The notes under the pieces are model-generated. The model did no database searches, was not told where the DNA came from, and saw only the letters and a list, made by a program, of their open reading frames with translations. From positions 1 to 64,000 of the forward strand of contig CAVXTD010000001.1 in NCBI GenBank assembly GCA_963764565.1: 64,000 nucleotides of DNA, written 5' to 3'. Both the position numbers and the translations under genes were made by a program. This DNA comes from DATBLE01 sp963764565. GTDB taxonomy: Bacteria > Actinomycetota > Thermoleophilia > Gaiellales > Gaiellaceae. Positions 61,706 to 64,000 of this stretch are shown here, piece by piece (within the stretch, counting starts at the first letter, position 1; every line of letters starts with the position of its first letter).

Positions 61706-63397
61706 ATGCGCGGCAAGGGCCTGACCGAGGTGCTCGAGCCGACCCGCACCGTGGTCGAGATCGCCGGCCGGGGCAAGCTGGTCGTCGGGGAGCCGTACTT
61801 CGAGGCGGGCGTCCCGATCGTTCTCGACCGCAAGTCTCTTCGGGGCGCCGAGCGCGGCGAGCTCGCAGTGGTCGCGAAGGGCAGAGGACGAGCCAAGGTC
61901 GAGCGCGTTCTCGGCCGGGCCGAGCGGATCGAGGTTGTGCTCGAGGGCCTGCTCGTCGAGAAGGGCGCGCGCACCGGCTTCGAGCCGTTCGATCCGGCGC
62001 CGGCGGCGATGGACGGGCGCGCCGATCTGCGCGAGCTGACCACGTTCACGATCGACCCGGACACGGCGAAGGATTTCGACGATGCGATCTCGGTCGCGCG
62101 TGAGGGCGGCGGGGTCCGCGCGTGGGTGCACATCGCCGACGTCTCGCAGTTCGTCCCGGCCGGCTCGCCGCTCGACGACGGCGCCGCGGAGCGCGCGCTG
62201 TCGACCTACGTGCCCGGGCTTGTCGCTCCGATGCTCCCGCCGGAGCTCTCCGACGATCTGTGCTCGTTGAGGCCGGACGTCGAGCGGCCGTGCGTGACGG
62301 TCGAGTTCGCACCCGACGGAACGCCGAGCTTCTATCGCTCGGTGATCCGCAGCAACGCGAGGCTCACCTACGGCCAGGCGGAGCGGCGCGACGTTCCCGC
62401 CGATGTCTCGGCAGAGCTCGAGTTGGCCGCCGTCTACTCGGCGGAGCTCCGCCGCCGCCGCTTCGCCCGCGGTGCGCTGCGGATCGAGTCGCCGGACATC
62501 TCGTTCGAGTTCGACGGCGAGGGTGGCGTCACCCGTGCCTGGCGCGAGAGCGAGCCGGAGGCGCACGCGCTCGTCGAGGAGCTGATGATCGCCGCGAACG
62601 AGGCGGTCGCGGGCCTGCTCGCCGGCCGGCGGCGCGAATCGCTCTACCGCGTCCACGAGCAGCCCGACCCGCAGTCGATCGCGCTCCTGCTCGCCAAGCT
62701 CGCCGACCTCGATGTGCCCACGCCGCCCGCGCCTGAACGGCTCTCGCCCGCCGATGCGGCCCGCCTGGCCGCGGAGGCGAGCGAGCAGGTGACCGAGTAC
62801 GTGACGAAGTCGGGGCGGGGGAGGGCGGCGTTTCCGTCACTCGTCCTGCGTGCGCTGAAGCAGGCGCGTTACGACCCGCGCAACCTCGGCCACTCCGGGC
62901 TCGCGAGCCGCGCCTACTGCCACTTCACCAGCCCGATCCGCCGCTACCCGGATCTGATCTGCCACCGCGCGCTCCTTCGGGAGCTGGGCGCCTCGGACGA
63001 GCCGCTCCCGGAAGACCTCGGCGAGCTCGCCGAGCACACCTCCGGCCGCGAGCGCGAGGCGGCCGACATCGAGCACCTCGCCGACGACATCTGCCTCGCC
63101 TGGCTGCTGCACGCCGAGCTCCACGAGCGGGGCTGGGACGCGTCCTGGGAGGGCGAGATCGTCGGCGTGATCCCGTCCGGCCTGTTCGTCCGCTTCGGCG
63201 AGGTCTTCGAGGGATACCTGCCGGCGCGCCGGATCCCGGGCGACTACTTCGAGCTGAACACGCTCGGAACCGCGCTCGCGGGCCGGCGTGGCGGCGGTGT
63301 CTTCCGGCTCGGCGACCCGATCGAGGTGGTCGTCGAGGAGATCCGCCGCTCGGAGGGGAAGGTCGAGGTTTCACTTGCGAGTCGGCGTCGTGCCTGA
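61706..63397 (+). CDS. rnr: RNase II/R-family exoribonuclease, short form
   Basis: 3'-to-5' exoribonuclease of 563 residues, shorter than the 700-800 of typical RNase R because only one cold-shock-like region precedes the catalytic part. T-F-T-I-D-P-D-T-A-K-D-F-D-D-A-I-S-V holds the metal-binding Asp cluster. H-I-A-D-V-S-Q-F-V, R-P-D-V-E-R-P, Y-C-H-F-T-S-P-I-R-R-Y-P-D-L-I and H-R-A-L complete the RNB domain. A C-terminal S1 domain (W-E-G-E-I-V-G-V-I-P-S-G-L-F-V-R-F) binds RNA. It follows ftsX by 19 bases. Confidence 0.92.
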   Translation: MRGKGLTEVLEPTRTVVEIAGRGKLVVGEPYFEAGVPIVLDRKSLRGAERGELAVVAKGRGRAKVERVLGRAERIEVVLEGLLVEKGARTGFEPFDPAPAAMDGRADLRELTTFTIDPDTAKDFDDAISVAREGGGVRAWVHIADVSQFVPAGSPLDDGAAERALSTYVPGLVAPMLPPELSDDLCSLRPDVERPCVTVEFAPDGTPSFYRSVIRSNARLTYGQAERRDVPADVSAELELAAVYSAELRRRRFARGALRIESPDISFEFDGEGGVTRAWRESEPEAHALVEELMIAANEAVAGLLAGRRRESLYRVHEQPDPQSIALLLAKLADLDVPTPPAPERLSPADAARLAAEASEQVTEYVTKSGRGRAAFPSLVLRALKQARYDPRNLGHSGLASRAYCHFTSPIRRYPDLICHRALLRELGASDEPLPEDLGELAEHTSGREREAADIEHLADDICLAWLLHAELHERGWDASWEGEIVGVIPSGLFVRFGEVFEGYLPARRIPGDYFELNTLGTALAGRRGGGVFRLGDPIEVVVEEIRRSEGKVEVSLASRRRA

Positions 63398-63524
63398 TCG
63401 ACGGCGAGCCTCTGTGGACGAGCCGGCGCCTCCACCGGTCGGCTCCCTGGTGCAGCAAGCACGGCTTGCCTGCGCTGGCTAGGATCGGGCGTCAGCGAGC
63501 AGCGCGACCTGGAGGAGGCTGGAC

Positions 63525-64000
63525 ATGGTTGAGAGCGGCACCACGCTCGTGGTCGGGGCGACCGGTTCGCTCGGAGGCCTCATCTGCCGGCGCCTCGTGG
63601 ACGGCGGCGCGCGCCTTCGCGCTGTCGTGCGTCCCACCTCTGACCCCGAGCGTGTGGGGGTGCTTCGCGCGCTCGGCGCAGAACTCGTTGAGGCCGACCT
63701 CAAGGAGCCGGCGACGCTCCCGGCAGTTTGCGCGGACGTGTCGGCGATCGTCAGCACCGCGGAGGCGGTCGGGCGGCAGCCGGAGGACACGCTCGACAGC
63801 GTCGACCGCGATGGCCAGTCGGCGCTCGTGGACGCTGCTTCGGCTGCGGGCGTCGGTCACCTCGTCTTTGTGTCCCACTCGACGAATGTGCTCAGGGTCG
63901 ACTCCGCTTTCGAGCGCGCCAAGCTCGCGGTCGAGCAGCGTCTGCGCGAGAGCGGGATCGTCTACACGATCCTGCGCGCGACGTTCTTCACGGAGTTCTG
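63525..64000 (+). CDS. NAD(P)-binding NmrA-like protein, 5' part
   Basis: Truncated by the window end. ATG 63525 follows GGAGGAGG and gives 158 residues so far. V-V-G-A-T-G-S-L-G-G is an atypical-SDR Rossmann loop at about 9-18, and R-A-V-V-R-P-T-S-D and V-E-A-D-L-K-E-P-A-T-L follow. H-L-V-F-V-S-H-S-T and Y-T-I-L-R-A-T-F-F match NmrA/SDR_a5 proteins, which sense redox state or act on quinones. A TAGGAT lies 40 bases upstream. No further role can be read. Confidence 0.85.
   Translation, partial: MVESGTTLVVGATGSLGGLICRRLVDGGARLRAVVRPTSDPERVGVLRALGAELVEADLKEPATLPAVCADVSAIVSTAEAVGRQPEDTLDSVDRDGQSALVDAASAAGVGHLVFVSHSTNVLRVDSAFERAKLAVEQRLRESGIVYTILRATFFTEF

Overview
The window is a GC-rich stretch of bacterial chromosome that looks like a deep-branching actinobacterium, most likely class Thermoleophilia (Gaiellales-like). 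That placement is inferred from the 16S text, codon bias toward G/C third positions, the short AdoHcy hydrolase, the comF-hpf-secA-prfB-ftsE-ftsX gene order and frequent leaderless-type promoters. It should be confirmed by placing the 16S gene in a reference tree.

Layout. 0-4.2 kb: a DNA glycosylase (mpg), a class A penicillin-binding protein on the minus strand and tyrS. 4.2-10.3 kb: a complete rRNA operon (promoter, leader terminator, 16S, tRNA-less spacer, 23S, 5S, terminator). Its 23S gene is split by a group I intron with a LAGLIDADG endonuclease frame. 10.3-19.7 kb: HtpX-like protease, histidine phosphatase, SDR, dgt and dnaG read as one open frame, a thiGSE thiamine operon, tRNA-Asn and a phospholipase-D-like protein. 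19.7-25 kb: an MprF-like membrane protein, small unknowns and a secreted subtilase. 25-40.6 kb: F-type ATP synthase genes (atpZ/atpI-like, atpB-E-F-H-A-G, then atpD-C). About 8.4 kb separates atpG from atpD and holds two tandem paralogs of an unrecognised membrane family, an oligopeptide ABC transporter and an anti-sigma-like gene. 40.6-53 kb: metH behind a structured leader, LCP ligase, UDP-glucose dehydrogenase, sugar nucleotidyltransferases, a cupin, a MerR regulator with a clear operator, ahcY and mtnA. 53-64 kb: comF, hpf, secA, GNAT, prfB with a +1 recoding site, ftsE, ftsX, an RNase R-family gene and the start of an NAD(P)-binding protein.

How the genes work together. metH, ahcY and mtnA cover methyl-cycle regeneration and methionine salvage. 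LCP, UGD, the nucleotidyltransferases and the cupin suggest cell-surface polysaccharide synthesis. thiG-thiS-thiE make and join the thiazole half of thiamine. secA, ftsE/X and the PBP serve the envelope, and hpf, prfB, tyrS and rrn serve translation.

Quality caveat. Many conserved genes (PBP1A, dnaG, mprF-like, oppA, oppB, oppD, oppF, atpD, metH, mtnA, secA) carry one or more frameshifts while both flanking frames keep family motifs. The simplest reading is uncorrected assembly indels, densest at 35.9-37.8 and 41.6-44.1 kb, so coordinates of such genes join the readable pieces. The prfB shift is different: it is the conserved programmed site.
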